From contig JAZGTN010000211.1 in NCBI GenBank assembly GCA_037783415.1, positions 186,001-250,000 on the forward strand: DNA of 64,000 nt, in the 5' to 3' direction. Shown here piece by piece: positions 22,689-34,400 of the stretch (positions within the stretch are counted from its first letter, which is position 1; each line of letters opens with the position of its first letter). The notes below the pieces were generated by a model. It saw only the letters and a program-made list of their open reading frames with translations. It made no database searches and was not told the DNA's origin. The translations under genes were made by a program, and so were the position numbers. This DNA is from Leptasterias polaris (Eukaryota; Echinodermata; Asteroidea; Forcipulatida; Asteriidae).

Positions 22689-23800
22689 TTATTCTTTGTT
22701 TCCGCCTAAATCCCATAGCATTTGTACACGTTTTTTGTATAGAGCTAATATCCTAGAGCGTAATACGAAAGAGTGACATCATTATATCAAATTGAAGCTT
22801 AGTACATGAACTTAACTCTAAATGTAATAAATGTTAAAATTCTTAATTAATTAGCCACTTAACAGCGAGGTGAATATTTAATTAGCCAACCTTGTTAGCA
22901 CCATATCTCTAAAAGTATACCCCGATACTGTAGATGTGCCTTTTGGCTTAAAATTACAGACGACGTCACAATGACGTCATTTATTGCGCATTTTCGCCCG
23001 TGTACAAAACACATGGAGATAGTGAAAACAAATCTGACTTCTAGAAACACAGTTTTTTCAATTAAGCTCAAATTTAACGTCCTAGATAACACAAATGTTT
23101 CTTAAAACAAGAAATATTTTATTGACGATCAGTTTAAAAGCATCAAAACTTATTAAAACATTCTCAGTAGAAAAACCCCCCAAATTCTCAGGCAATTTGA
23201 ACGCCATGGGTACTCTGACTAGAATTTGATATGTGTTTATTAACGACAAGGAGTAAATTTTTTACCTTTTTTAAAAAGTAAAAAAATGCACCGTTACACT
23301 CGTATAGTATGGGGCGCCGTTTGTCAATTAATTGTTTAGCGTATTTTTGACGTGTTTTTACCATGGTTTGTAATAATTAGATGTAAACCATAGAAAGTGC
23401 TGTCAATTTATTTTGTGGTTTACATACCATAAATTTACAATCAAAGCTTTAAATTATGGTTTAACGGTGCTCTTTCTTGGGTTTCCTAGACTCGTTCAAA
23501 TCCTAAACCCATTTATGACCCGTGTTGTTGACGTTTTTGTAGAATATACATAGAGTCATCATTCCTGTCGCCGACTGACACAAGTCTACGTTCATTCCAA
23601 GAATCGAAAAGAATTTGTCTTGCATCAGCGCAGCGTCGTGTAATCAGATAGTTATTCAGATTTCAGCGTGGACGTAAAGAATATGAGCGCCGCGTTCTTG
23701 GCGATGTTTCTGGGTGGCACACTTGTCTGCGCTTGGGTCCCGTTCGCCGGAAAACGTTATGTTTAAAGTTTCTTGTGCAATGGCATCAGTTACAAAACTT
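22689..23800. repeat. 1.1 kb duplicated block, copy 2
   Basis: Second copy of 20314-21443, same orientation, starting at TTATTCTTTG and stopping after CAGTTACAAAACTT. A third, 5'-only fragment (about 170 bp, diverged) lies at 25683-25850 directly before the next ~130 bp array, so the block and array travel together as parts of one repeat family. Confidence 0.9.
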
Positions 23801-24717
23801 GATGGCGGTTGCAATAAACAATAAAAAGATCTGATTGAGGAAAGGTGTGGTAAAGAGAAATTAGTTTTTCCATGGCTAAACGGTCAGTGTTGGATTTGGG
23901 GGTGTGAAGAGACAAAATTACAATACAATCGTATCCCATATGAATTTACTGTTTTAGCCTAAACAAATATAACATACTCGATTGGCATTTCAGGGTAGAA
24001 TTTTTTTTACAATTACGATTTAAATACAACATCATTTTGTTTACATGCATTTACAGTTATTTTTTAGTAAACTCGTAATCATTTCTGAAACAGTCAGTTA
24101 CATGTGTAACCGTTCACATTTATTATGGTCAAAATTTTGCAACACTTTTTGAGGCTGATTTTTAAACATTTATCCGTAATAATGTAGATGTTTAACCGGT
24201 AGATCGGATGGTTAACCGTGTGACCGTCACAGGCAGGCTTACAAAGCCTCAGCATTTAAACGTAAACGTAAACATTTAAACGTTTAATAGGATTATCGTT
24301 TGGTTAACCGGGTAACTGTGCAATCGATTTATTGTGGAACGCACTCCTAGCGTTCAATGTTTCTTGCAACTAATGCCGCACTCAAAGTAATGAAATAACA
24401 AAGACTTAAGCCTGTAAAATGTAAACGATATAGGTGTGTGTGGCAATTATTATGGTCAGCATTTCGCAGCACTTTTCAAGTGAATTTTTCAATGTTTATC
24501 CGAACCGTACAAATGTGAACGTTTAACTGTAAGATCTGTTACTTAACTGTGTAACCGTCACAGGCTTACGTATAAGCCTGCGCATTCACGATTATTTTTT
24601 TGTAAATGTGTAACCGTAATTCTGAAACAGTTGATGACCCGTGTAACAGCAGTTTCATAAACAACATTTCATGTAAAAACAACTGTTTACACAACCAGCA
24701 TGTGATCAAAAACATTG
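23801..24717. repeat. Unique DNA plus diverged 'AACCGTCACAGGCTTA' repeat
   Basis: No gene. 24105-24250 and 24449-24600 are related to each other and to 25429-25578 ('CCGAACCGTACAAATGTGAA', 'GTAACCGTCACAGGCTTACG'). The second and third copies are close; the first is much older. Confidence 0.7.
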
Positions 24718-24845
24718 TGTCGCCTTTTCAATTTTGTCTGTCGCCTTTTCAATTTTGTCCGTCGCCTTTTCAATTTTGTCCGTCGCCTTTTCAATTTTGT
24801 CCGTCGCCTTTTCAATTTTGTCTGTCGCCTTTTCAATTTTTCCAT
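24718..24845. repeat. 21 bp minisatellite, six copies
   Basis: Unit GTCGCCTTTTCAATTTTGTC plus one base, repeated six times with C/T variation at the unit junction. Because 21 is a multiple of three, all frames stay open through the array (PFQFCPS or KIEKATD heptads), which creates gene-like open frames without evidence of coding. An inverted copy of about three units lies at 25126-25190. Confidence 0.95.
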
Positions 24846-25125
24846 CGTGGGTCCACGTGATTACCAGGTGACTATCATATGACTCCGAAGGAAATTCGAC
24901 CTTTGGGATCGAAGCATACCGCAGTTGCCAAAATGTATACGTTGCTTCATCCACAGTCGAGACCAGATAACTACGATAATATCCTTTTTCAGTTCCATTC
25001 TTGATTTACTAAGCAAAGCCTGTACATAGACAGTAGGCCTATGGTTGAGGTATCCAATCATTTTTCTTTGCCAACAAATCATCATGTGACTGTCACGTGG
25101 CCGATTCAGAAAAAAAATGCGCTTG

Positions 25126-25190
25126 AAAAATTGAAAAGGCGACGGAAAAAATTGAAAAGGAGACGGACAAAATTGAAAAGGCGACGGAAA
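25126..25190. repeat. Inverted copy of the 21 bp minisatellite
   Basis: AATTGAAAAGGCGACGG repeated about three times with variation, the reverse complement of the array at 24718-24845. Together they could form a stem enclosing ~280 bp of otherwise unique DNA. Confidence 0.9.
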
Positions 25191-25428
25191 GGAGTGGCAC
25201 ATATGGAACACCATAGTCTTCCTTCTTTATTGCAGAATTTTGACTTTGCGCAATCACCCTGCAAAAGCATGTGCAATCGAATTGTTGTGGAACGCCCCCT
25301 AGCGTTTAATGTTTCTCACAAATTAATGCACGCACAGTTGTATTGAAATAACAAAGACTACGAGTCTGTAAATTGGGAATATGTGTGTGTGTTTTATGGG
25401 ATATTGTGCTGTGAAAATCGTGATCACA

Positions 25429-25578
25429 GTTATTATGGTCAGCATAACACGGCACTTTTTAAGTGAATTTTTCAACGTTTGTCCGAACCGTACAAATGTG
25501 AACGTTTAACCGTAAGATCTGTCACTTAACTGTGTAACCGTCACAGGCTTACGTATAAGCCTGAGCATTCACGGTTAT
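25429..25578. repeat. Third copy of 'AACCGTCACAGGCTTA' repeat
   Basis: Close relative of 24449-24600 in the same orientation, so the minisatellite pair sits between two direct repeats about 980 bp apart. Confidence 0.8.
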
Positions 25579-25849
25579 TTTTTGTCAACATACCGTTTCT
25601 GAAACAGTTGGTGATCCATGTAACAGCAGTTTCATAAACAAAATTTCAATTTGAAAAAAATGTTTACACAACCATGCATGTGACCTAATATCCTAAGCGT
25701 AAAAGTATGAAAGAGTTAGATCCTATATTAAATTGAAGCTTAGTAGTACATGAACTTAACTCTCAATGTAATTTTTTTTTATTCTTAATTAATTAGCCCA
25801 TTTACAGCGAGGTGAATATTTAATTAGCCAATTTTGAGACCACTATATC

Positions 25850-27540
25850 TATACAACCGATCGTCAAACTTTTTTCAGTTGTAGACTCCTTGGGCATTGG
25901 AGATTAGCCTTGGGTAACCGTGACCCCATGTTGACCTTTACTTCCGGGTCAACCAGGAGTGGGACCATATCTCAAGAACTACACAACCGATTTTCAAACT
26001 TTTTTTAGTTATAGACAGTGTTGTATGACTCGAGTCCAGGACTCGGACTCGAGTCCGTCTCGAGTCACAATTTCGGTGACTCGGACTTGACTCGAGTCAC
26101 ATCCGCAAAAGACTCGGACTCGGACTCGGACTCGACTATCATGACTCGGACTTGTCCCCTAGGACTCGTGACTCGAGTCACGTATTTTTTACAAACAATA
26201 CCTTTTTTAAATATTAAAAACAATTCCGACGATCCGATCGTCATTCCCGGAGTGCACATGGCACAGAGTTAACGTCTAGCACAATAAATAAGTACTGTCG
26301 TATGGTGTTGCAAGTATCGTGATTATTGTGTAGATGGCCATCTAAGTACAGCGCGTGTATGTTCGATTCGTATGTTCAGTACGCATATTAACACTGGGAT
26401 GCACGACACCAGCAATATTATGCTGGTGTTCTGTCAACGTTAACATCATAGCCACTGCTTGTGCTTGATGCCAGGGAAATGGCATGTCTGGTACCTGTAA
26501 AACACAGCCTGCATATTGCACTGTGATGGCTGTGTGTTGTTTGCACCAGTTTCTACACATGGTCGACACACAAACACGACGTCAAGTTTGGTCACGTCAC
26601 TAGTAAAAAGTAGAAAAACATTTTTTTAATCATGGCATCTGCTGTTCCGCCCCGTATTGTTTTATTTTGGTTATACCAACTTTAACAAAAAACTTTAACA
26701 GAACTTTGTTTAAAATAAATGTGTTTTATTTTGTCATTTCCAATTCTTATTTTACGACATTTGGTTTTCAATCAATATTTAAACAAGTGACTCGTGACTC
26801 GGACTCGGACTCGGACTCGGACCAAGTGACTCGTGACTCGGACTCGGACCAAGTGACTCGGGACTCGGACTCGGACTCGACCCAAGTGACTTGAGACTCG
26901 GACTCGGACTCGACACAGGTGACTCGACTACAACACTGGTTATAGACTCCTTGGGCATGAGAGACTAGCCTTGTTAACCGTGACCCCATGTTGACCTTTT
27001 CTTCAGGTCAACCGGAAGTGGGACCATATCTCAAGAACTATACACAACCGCAGTTCAAACTTTTTTCAGTTATGGACTCCTTGGGCATTGGAGATTAACC
27101 TTGGGTAACCGTGACCCCATGTTGACCTTTACTTCGGGGCAACTGGAAGTGGGACCATATCTCAAGAACTACACAACCGATTTTCATTTTCTTTTCAGTT
27201 ATAAACCCTTTGATTATTAAATGTTAGACAATGTTTACCGTGACCTCATGTTGACCTTTACTTCAGGGCAACCGGAAGTGGGACCATATCTCAAGAACTA
27301 CACAACCGATTTTCATTTTCTTTTCAGTTATAATCCCTTTGGGTATTAAATGTTAGACAAGGGTTACCATGACCCCATGTTGACCTTTATTTCGGGGCAA
27401 CCGGAAGTGGGACCATATCTCAAGAACTACACAACCGATTTTCATTTTCTTTTCAGTTATAATCCCTTTGGGTATTAAATGTTAGACAAGGGTTACCATG
27501 ACCTCATGTTGACCTTTATTTCTGGTTTAAAAGCTCCTTT
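25850..27540. repeat. ~130 bp tandem repeat array split by a hAT element
   Basis: Same family as 21800-22480. One unit and part of another lie at 25850-26015; the array resumes at 26947 and continues for about four and a half units to 27540. The interruption is the hAT-type element at 26016-26938, placed exactly inside the repeat word CAGTTATAGACTCC. The 3' block 27535-27727 matches 22490-22685. Confidence 0.9.
26016..26938. mobile_element. 923 bp hAT-type non-autonomous element, 8 bp TSD
   Basis: Ends are CAGTGTTGTA at 26016 and TACAACACTG at 26929-26938, exact 10 bp inverted repeats of the hAT form. It is flanked on both sides by GTTATAGA (26008-26015 and 26939-26946), an exact 8 bp target duplication as hAT transposases make. 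Just inside each end are arrays of GACTCG hexamers (26024-26180 on the left, 26790-26928 on the right), probably subterminal transposase-binding repeats. The central ~600 bp has no transposase frame. The host repeat unit around it gives an independent check of the empty site. Confidence 0.93.
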
Positions 27541-27721
27541 CGATTCAGTGTCAGAATGAAGACCAGGTTTAGGTTTTTAGGCACACTTAAGTGAAAAAGG
27601 GCCTGTCAAAGGTCAGAGTCTTCTATCTTGAAATCAGACCAACTTTAAAGCTTTGAAGCACTTAATCGAAGCACAACAACACGGAACAGCTCTGTGTTTG
27701 TTCACAAACACTTAATGTCTA

Positions 27722-28150
27722 GTTATAATAATTATTATTATTATTATTATTATAATTATTATATATTTCTGGTGATGAAACCAAGGATGCCTCACAAGTG
27801 AATATAATCACAATGGAAGATTTTAAAGTCTAAGGGAAACTTATGAAAGGGCACCAAGGTCAAGACCAGGGGCAACGCAGGCCATGGCCTCCGTGGCCTC
27901 CGTCTAATTCCAGACTTGGGTTAACCCATACTCTGCCACAATAATTGTTCTACCCTCTTTAACAGGCACTACGATCCTAGTTCACGATTTAATGTCCCAT
28001 CAGAAGGACAGAGCAATTGTTGTAAAGTATCTTGCTCAAGGACAAAAGTGCCACAACCAGGACTCAAACCAATACTCTGCTGATCAGAAACACCAGAGTT
28101 TGAGTCTGGTGCTCTTAGACACTTCACGACGGATGACCTCTAGACACGGC
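27722..28150 (-). mobile_element. tRNA-derived SINE, diverged
   Basis: On the minus strand a tRNA-like head carries an A-box-like 'GTCTAAGAGC' and a B-box-like 'GGTTTGAGTCC', followed by 'GTCCTTGAGCAAGATACTTT', the central motif also seen in the SINE at 30828-31187. The 3' end is an (ATT)n tract at 27722-27765. The A box is eroded, so it is unlikely to be transcribed now. Confidence 0.72.
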
Positions 28151-29405
28151 AATTGGGTTGTTTTGGACAGACTTACGGCAAAATTTGTTTTAAGCCGAAA
28201 CAACTTTAAATATTCCTAATTTTTTGCTCACGCCCAAACAGCTGACGTTTATATCCACCCAGACTTTCAAGTATGTAGCAAGCAAAGGCAGGCACCTGTC
28301 GTGATATATTGGCACATTTAAATTCACCAATACCAGGGTTATGAGTGTGCAGGGGGGGGGGGGGGGGGGAAATGGCGTGTCGAAATGATCACCCCTTGGA
28401 TTGAGGTTGGACATGGTCCATTAAAGCTATGGTGACATTGTTCCGACCACAACCAAGAGTAAACATATGTTGCTCATGAAGCAACCCGTGGGCATGGCAG
28501 CCTTGGTCACACCCGTGAGTAACTTTTATTAAGATTTATATTTTTCAGTCAGTACTTTGCTGTGTCTGTTTTGAAGGTGTGGGGTTGTATGCAGCTTGAA
28601 AAAAACTAGAGCAATCTTTTTCTAAGGTACGAAAATGACCTAATTTGTGTATTGACCCCATGCCTGTGTTGTAAAACAGAATTATGAAAGGCATTTAATT
28701 CATGTACTGTAAGAATATATTCACTCAGTGAAATCTGGCAATACCATTTCTTTCGGATTCGCCTCATGAAATGGAATAGTCCAGGTTTGTCAGATTGCCA
28801 GATTATACTCTGCAACTATGCATCAAATATGTGTATAATAGTTTTTGAAACAATTTGGGACTGCCCATTAGGTGATGTTTGGCCATGTAATATTGAGATG
28901 GTAAAAATACATTGTTGTGTATGGATACCAGGGAAATTATTTAGGCTCTACATGTGGTCGCGCCACGAACTGAGGTTATGGTGCACCACAGCCCAAAATC
29001 CAGTGTGGAGAAAATCGTAATTGAAATTGAACTATTTTTCAAACTACTGTTTCGGAACTGCTTACTATTTAAACAATCATATTTCAAAACCAAAGTAAAG
29101 CTGACTTCTTCCTAAGTACAGAAATGTCAATGTGTTTTAATCTTATTGTTTTGATGAGTTATTAATTCCTTAACACATGCGTTGCTGATTATGTTAACGG
29201 GAATGAAATATCAATAATTTGTACCCCAAAATGCGCCAAATTTGGTGTGTATTTTTTACCCATACGTCAGTATGACATATTTGACACCTTTCCATTGGAG
29301 AGTGGATGCATTTTCACCACAAGTCAGCCAAGACTTGAGTAAGTTGGATAGATAATGACCACGGAAACTCAACTCTTTCATGTGTTTATATTTTCTCTTA
29401 CTTAG
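28151..29405. other. Unique DNA upstream of dehydrogenase remnant B
   Basis: No gene recognised. Contains an 18-G run at 28352-28369. Short open frames at 28606-29020 show no motif or codon pattern. I looked for the missing ALDH5A1 exons (the stretch between remnants A and B) here and did not find them. Confidence 0.4.
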
Positions 29406-29528
29406 TGGAATTTTCCAACGCCATGATTACACGGAAGTTAGGAGCTGCTCTGGCTGCTGGCTGCTGGCTGTACGACTGTGATTAAACCGGCTGAGGATAC
29501 CCCATTGTCTGCTCTAGCATTAGCTGCT
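29406..29528 (+). pseudogene. ALDH5A1-like: ALDH5A1-like exon remnant B
   Basis: Preceded by a good acceptor (TTTCTCTTACTTAG) and followed by a good donor (GTAAGT at 29529). Translation in pieces reads 'WNFP', then 'NAMITRKLGAALAAGC', then 'IKPAEDTPLSALALAA', the SSADH NAD-binding segment (motif WNFPxAMxTRK and KPAEDTP). One base is missing near 29417 and about seven extra bases near 29470, where 'TGGCTGC' is repeated, so the exon cannot be read through. The splice signals are better preserved than the frame. Confidence 0.85.
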
Positions 29529-30605
29529 GTAAGTTATCATTGATCGTCTATTAAAGGAATAATTTTTCCTGGCAACCTTTATCAAGGGAACAATAACATC
29601 AGTGTTCTCCACATGTTGGTGTTGGGAGGCCAGGGCACCCTCCTAAAGTTTAAGGCCTCCCTGCCAAAGAACTGGCCGCCCTGCTCAAAATGTTTACAAA
29701 TCATGGATGAAAGCAACTTCAATCGCAGAGTGGAACACTTGTTACGAGCTCCCTTCCACATGCGATGCAATGACCCTGGACTGTGAACACAACTAGCTGA
29801 TGGTACAGCATAGTGCGCGACATTCTGATGGAGCTCACCGTCTGGTGACATCAGACAGACATGCACCCATCCGATGACGTCAATCCGCCCTTACAACAAA
29901 AAAGTATGTGTAGAATGCTGCTGATTAAGGAAATGAGGGTCGTCTCTATGTTCCCTTCGCCTTATGTAGTTCTCAATGGGTATCCCTTGCCTAATGGACT
30001 CTGATGTTTGAAGAAATGAGTGTTGATCTAGCTCTTACTTGTCTTATTTCCTGCAATATTAAGCCGTTTGTGAGTTAGATTTAAAAAATTGTCTGGTACA
30101 ATGACTTGCTTAAAACACATGGGTCACATTGGTAATTGTCAAAAACCAGTATCCACACTTGATTTGACCCAACATATACATGAAACAACAAACCTGTAAA
30201 AGTTTAAGCTCAATCAGTCATTGGAGTCTCAAGAAAAAAGTGTAAAAAAGCTGAAATGTTTTCAAACATTGTGTTTTTGACCATATACGGCGCAATTTGT
30301 ATTGCTTAATGGTGCCAAGGTTTGCTCATCCAGTACGAGTCATTGTAGCTGGCTGCCATTAAAGGCACCTTTACATGCGGCTAAATTGTACATGTAGCTG
30401 CATCCTTCGCAATTCATATTTCAGCCTCATATAAGGGTGTTTAGCCTCCTAAATTATTATTCTTGTTAATCCTGTTTCCCCATCCCAAAACCATCAAAAG
30501 AATTACCTTCCATGTATCCTGTGTTTCCCAAAGAATGTGATGGAACAACTGCATTCTCCATTTCATGTTTACCTGAATCACCTGATGACCATTTCCTTCC
30601 TTCAG
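29529..30605. other. Intron-like DNA between remnants B and C
   Basis: Bounded by a donor GTAAGT and an acceptor TTCCTTCCTTCAG. No other feature is supported; a 94-codon minus-strand frame at 29582-29866 has no recognisable content. Confidence 0.5.
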
Positions 30606-30756
30606 ATTCCTGCAGATTGCAGAAGAGGCGGGAGTCCCACCAGGTGTTGTCAACGTTGTGACCTGCTGTGACCTGTGAACTGGAGTTGGTACACACCTCT
30701 GCAAGAGCCACTTAGTGGCCAAGATTTCCTTCACAGGCTCCACTGACGTAGTGAAG
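30606..30756 (+). pseudogene. ALDH5A1-like: ALDH5A1-like exon remnant C
   Basis: Reads 'FLQIAEEAGVPPGVVNVVTC' in one frame, meets an in-frame TGA at 30676-30678, and continues in the same frame as 'VGTHLCKSHLVAKISFTGST', ending at the donor-like AAG|GTAACA. This is the SSADH segment between the KPAEDTP motif and the FTGST motif. The downstream exons with the catalytic Glu and Cys are not in the window: a SINE and then satellite DNA follow. Phase with remnant B does not agree, another sign of decay. Confidence 0.85.
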
Positions 30757-30827
30757 GTAACAAGAGTCAGAGTTCTAAAATCACAACCAACCTGAGGGGG
30801 CAAAAATCCTTCCCTTAATTTTGCCTG

Positions 30828-31187
30828 CTTATGATAATAATAATAATAACTAGTTCTTATATAGCGCATTTCACAATAACGTCTCAATGCGCTTTACATT
30901 AGTGCCCTGGTCATTGGGCCAATAACATTCCTTTTACTCTTTCTCAGCTCCCTGGGGAGTATACAGCCCGGGCTGCCGTGATGGCGCTCCGAAGGCTTTT
31001 TCAAACACAATATCAACCTCTACCCTTGCAGGTACCCATTTATACCCCTGGGTGAAGAGAAGCAATTATAGCAAAGTGTCTTGCTCAAGGACACAAGCGT
31101 CATGACCGGGACTCGAACCCACACCCCGATGACTAAACCACCAGAACTTGAATCCGATGCTCTTAACCACGCGGCCAGGACACCCTA
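30828..31187 (-). mobile_element. tRNA-derived SINE, well preserved
   Basis: Minus strand, 5' to 3': head GGTGTCCTGGCCGCGTGG (31187 leftward) with A box 'TGGCCGCGTGGTTAAGAGC' and B box 'GGTTCGAGTCC', both close to RNA polymerase III promoter consensus. Then comes 'GTGTCCTTGAGCAAGACAC', a body with 'AATGGGTACCTGCAAGGG' and 'AAAGCGCATTGAGACGTTAT', and an (ATT)n tail at 30833-30850. Head resembles a Ser/Leu-type tRNA with an extra arm. The family is like the SINEs of aquatic animals that share a LINE-type 3' end. A short ATGATA occurs at both edges but is too short to prove a target duplication. Confidence 0.88.
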
Positions 31188-31261
31188 CATGATAGATTGT
31201 AGTTCTCAGAAAAATCTGTTCTGACTGGCACCCCTGAACAAAAATGTTGATAAAATAGGGA

Positions 31262-31336
31262 GACCACCAACATCAGAGTTAGTTGGTAGAGTGCCGTCAC
31301 AATAATCTGGGGGTCACAAGTTCAACATTTTGGTAT
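31262..31336 (+). other. tRNA-like relic
   Basis: 'GAGTTAGTTGGTAGAGTGCC' resembles a D-arm/A box and 'GGGGGTCACAAGTTCAAC' a T-arm/B box at the right spacing. The acceptor stem does not pair and the anticodon arm is poor, so it is a tRNA pseudogene or the head of a decayed SINE, not a working tRNA. Confidence 0.4.
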
Positions 31337-31423
31337 AGTCAATTTGTTGTAGTTCAAACCCAAATTATTTAAAACTTACTCAGTCAAAGTCTAGGGTTTG
31401 AGTTTTACTCTAGACCGCACGCC

Positions 31424-34400
31424 CGATGCCAGTGATAATGTACCATGTAGATGCATTCACTATCATATAACTGAAGGCTGGAATAGTTCATCTAGGATTC
31501 TAAACCACAGTTGGTGATCAAACAGTAGGAGGGTTGACTGTGTACCATGTAGATGTATTCACTACATGATATCATATAATTGAAGGCTGGAATAGTTTAT
31601 CTATGATTCTAAACCACAGTGGGTGATCAGACAGTAGGAAGGTTGACTGTACTATGTAGATGCATTCACTACATGATATCATATAATTGCAGGCTGGAAT
31701 AGTTTATATACGATTCTAAACCACAGTAGGTGATCAGACAGTAGGAGGGTAGACTTTGTACCATGTAGATGCATTCACTACTTGATATCATATAATTGAA
31801 GGCTGGAATAGTTTATGATTCTAAACCACAGTGGGTGATCAGACAGTAGGAGGGTTGACTGTGTACTATGTAGATGCATTCACTACATGATATCATATAA
31901 TTGAAGGCTGGAATAGTTTATGATTCTAAACCACAGTGGGTGATCAGACAGTAGGAGGGTTGACTGTGTACCTTGTAGATGCATTAACTACATGATATCT
32001 TATTATTGCAGGCTGGATTAGATTATCTATTATTCTAAACCACAGTGGGCGATCAGACAGTAGGAGGGTTGACTGTGTACCTTGTAGATGCATTCACTAC
32101 ATGATATCATAGAACTGCAGACTGGAATAGTTTATCTATGATTCTAAACCACAGTGGTTGATCAGACAGTAGGAGGGTTGACTGTGTACTATGTACATGT
32201 AGATGCATTCACTACATGATATCATAGAACTGCAGACTGGAATAGTTTATGTATGATTCTAAACAACAGTGGGTGATCAGACAGTAGGAGGGTTGACTGT
32301 GTACTATGTACCTTGTAGATGCATTCACTACATGATATCATAGAACTGCAGACTGGAATAGTTTATCTATGATTCTAAACCATAGTGGGTGATCAGACAG
32401 TAGGAGGGTTGACTATGTACATGTAGATGCAATCACTACATGATATCATAGAACTGATGCCTGGAATAATTTATCTTTGATTCTAAACCACAGTGGGTGA
32501 TCAGACAGTAGGAGGGTTGACTGTGTACCTTGTAGATGCATTCACTACATGATATCATAGAACTGCAGACTGGAATAGTTTATGATTCTAAACCACAGTG
32601 GTTGATCAGACAGTAGGAGGGTTGACTGTGTACTATGTACATGTAGATGCATTCACTACATGATATCATAGAACTGCAGACTGGAATAGTTTATCTTTGA
32701 TTCTAAACCACAGTGGGTGATCAGACAGTAGGAGGGTTGACTGTGTACCTTGTAGATGCATTCACTACATGATATCATAGAACTGCAGACTGGAATAGTT
32801 TATGTATGATTCTAAACAACAGTGGTTGATCAGACAGTAGGAGGGTTGACTGTGTACTTTGTAGATGCATTCACTACATGATATCATATTATTGTAGAAT
32901 GGAATAGTTTATCTATGATTCTAAACCACAGTGGGTGATCAGACAGTAGGAGGGTTGACTGTGTACTATGTACATGTAGATGCATTCACTACATGATATC
33001 ATAGAACTGATGCCTGGAATAATTTATCTCTGATTCTAAACCACAGTGGGTGATCAGACAGTAGGAGGGTTGACTGTGTACTATGTACCTTGTAGATGCT
33101 TTCACTACATGATATCATAGAACTGCAGACTGGAATAGTTTATCTATGATTCTAAACAACAGTGGTTGATCAGACAGTAGGAGGGTTGACTGTGTACTTT
33201 GTAGATGCATTCACTACATGATATCATATTATTGTAGAATGGAATAGTTTATCTATGATTCTAAACCACAGTGGGTGATCAGACAGTAGGAGGGTTGACT
33301 GTGTACTATGTACATGTAGATGCATTCACTACATGATATCATAGAACTGATGCCTGGAATAATTTATCTCTGATTCTAAACAACAGTGGATGATTAGACA
33401 GTAGGAGGGTTGACTGTGTACTATGTAGATGCATTCACTACATGATATCATATTATTGCAGAATGGAATAGTTTATCTATGATTCTAAACCACAGTGGTT
33501 GATCAGACAGTAGGAGGGTTGACTGTGTACTATGTACATGTAGATGCATTCACTACATGATATCATGGAACTGCAGACTCGAATAGTTTATGTATGATTC
33601 TAAACAACAGTGGGTGATCAGACAGTAGGAGTGTTGACTGTGTACTATGTAGATGCATTCACTACATGATATCATATTATTGCAGAATGGAATAATTTAT
33701 CTATGATTCTAAACCACAGTGGTTGATCAGACAGTAGGAGGGTTGACTGTGTACTATGTACATGTAGATGCATTCACTACATGATATCATAGAACTGCAG
33801 ACTGGAATAGTTTATGTATGATTCTAAACAACAGTGAGTGATCAGACAGTAGGAGGGTTGACTGTACTATGTACATGTAGATGCATTCACTACATGATAT
33901 CATAAAATTGTAGGCTGGAATAGTTTATGTATGATTCTAAACCACAGTGGGTGATCAGACAGTAGGAGGGTTGACTGTGTACTATGTACATGTAGATGCA
34001 TTCACTACATGATATCATAGAACTGATGCCTGAAATAATTTATCTTTGATTCTAAACCACAGTGGGTGATCAGACAGTAGGAGGGTTGACTGTGTACCTT
34101 GTAAATGCATTCACTACATGATATCATAGAACTGCAGACTGGAATAGTTTATGTATGATTCTAAACAACAGTGGTTGATCAGACAGTAGGAGGGTTGACT
34201 GTGTACTTTGTAGATGCATTCACTACATGATATCATATTATTGCAGAATGGAATAGTTTATCTATGATTCTAAACCACAGTGGGTGATCAGACAGTAGGA
34301 GGGTTGACTGTGTACTATGTACATGTAGATGCATTCACTACATGATATCATAGAACTGATGCCTGGAATAATTTATCTTTGATTCTAAACCACAGTGGGT

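Noticed and set aside
24606..25346. Frames with PFQFCPS or KIEKATD heptad repeats
   Set aside because: Produced by the 21 bp minisatellite; both strands are open equally and no flanking protein feature is present.
29582..29866. 94-codon minus-strand gene in the dehydrogenase intron
   Set aside because: No motif, no family resemblance and no conservation evidence; it lies between two well-supported splice sites of the opposite strand.
31262..31336. Functional tRNA gene
   Set aside because: A and B box-like words exist but the acceptor stem does not pair and the anticodon arm is poor.
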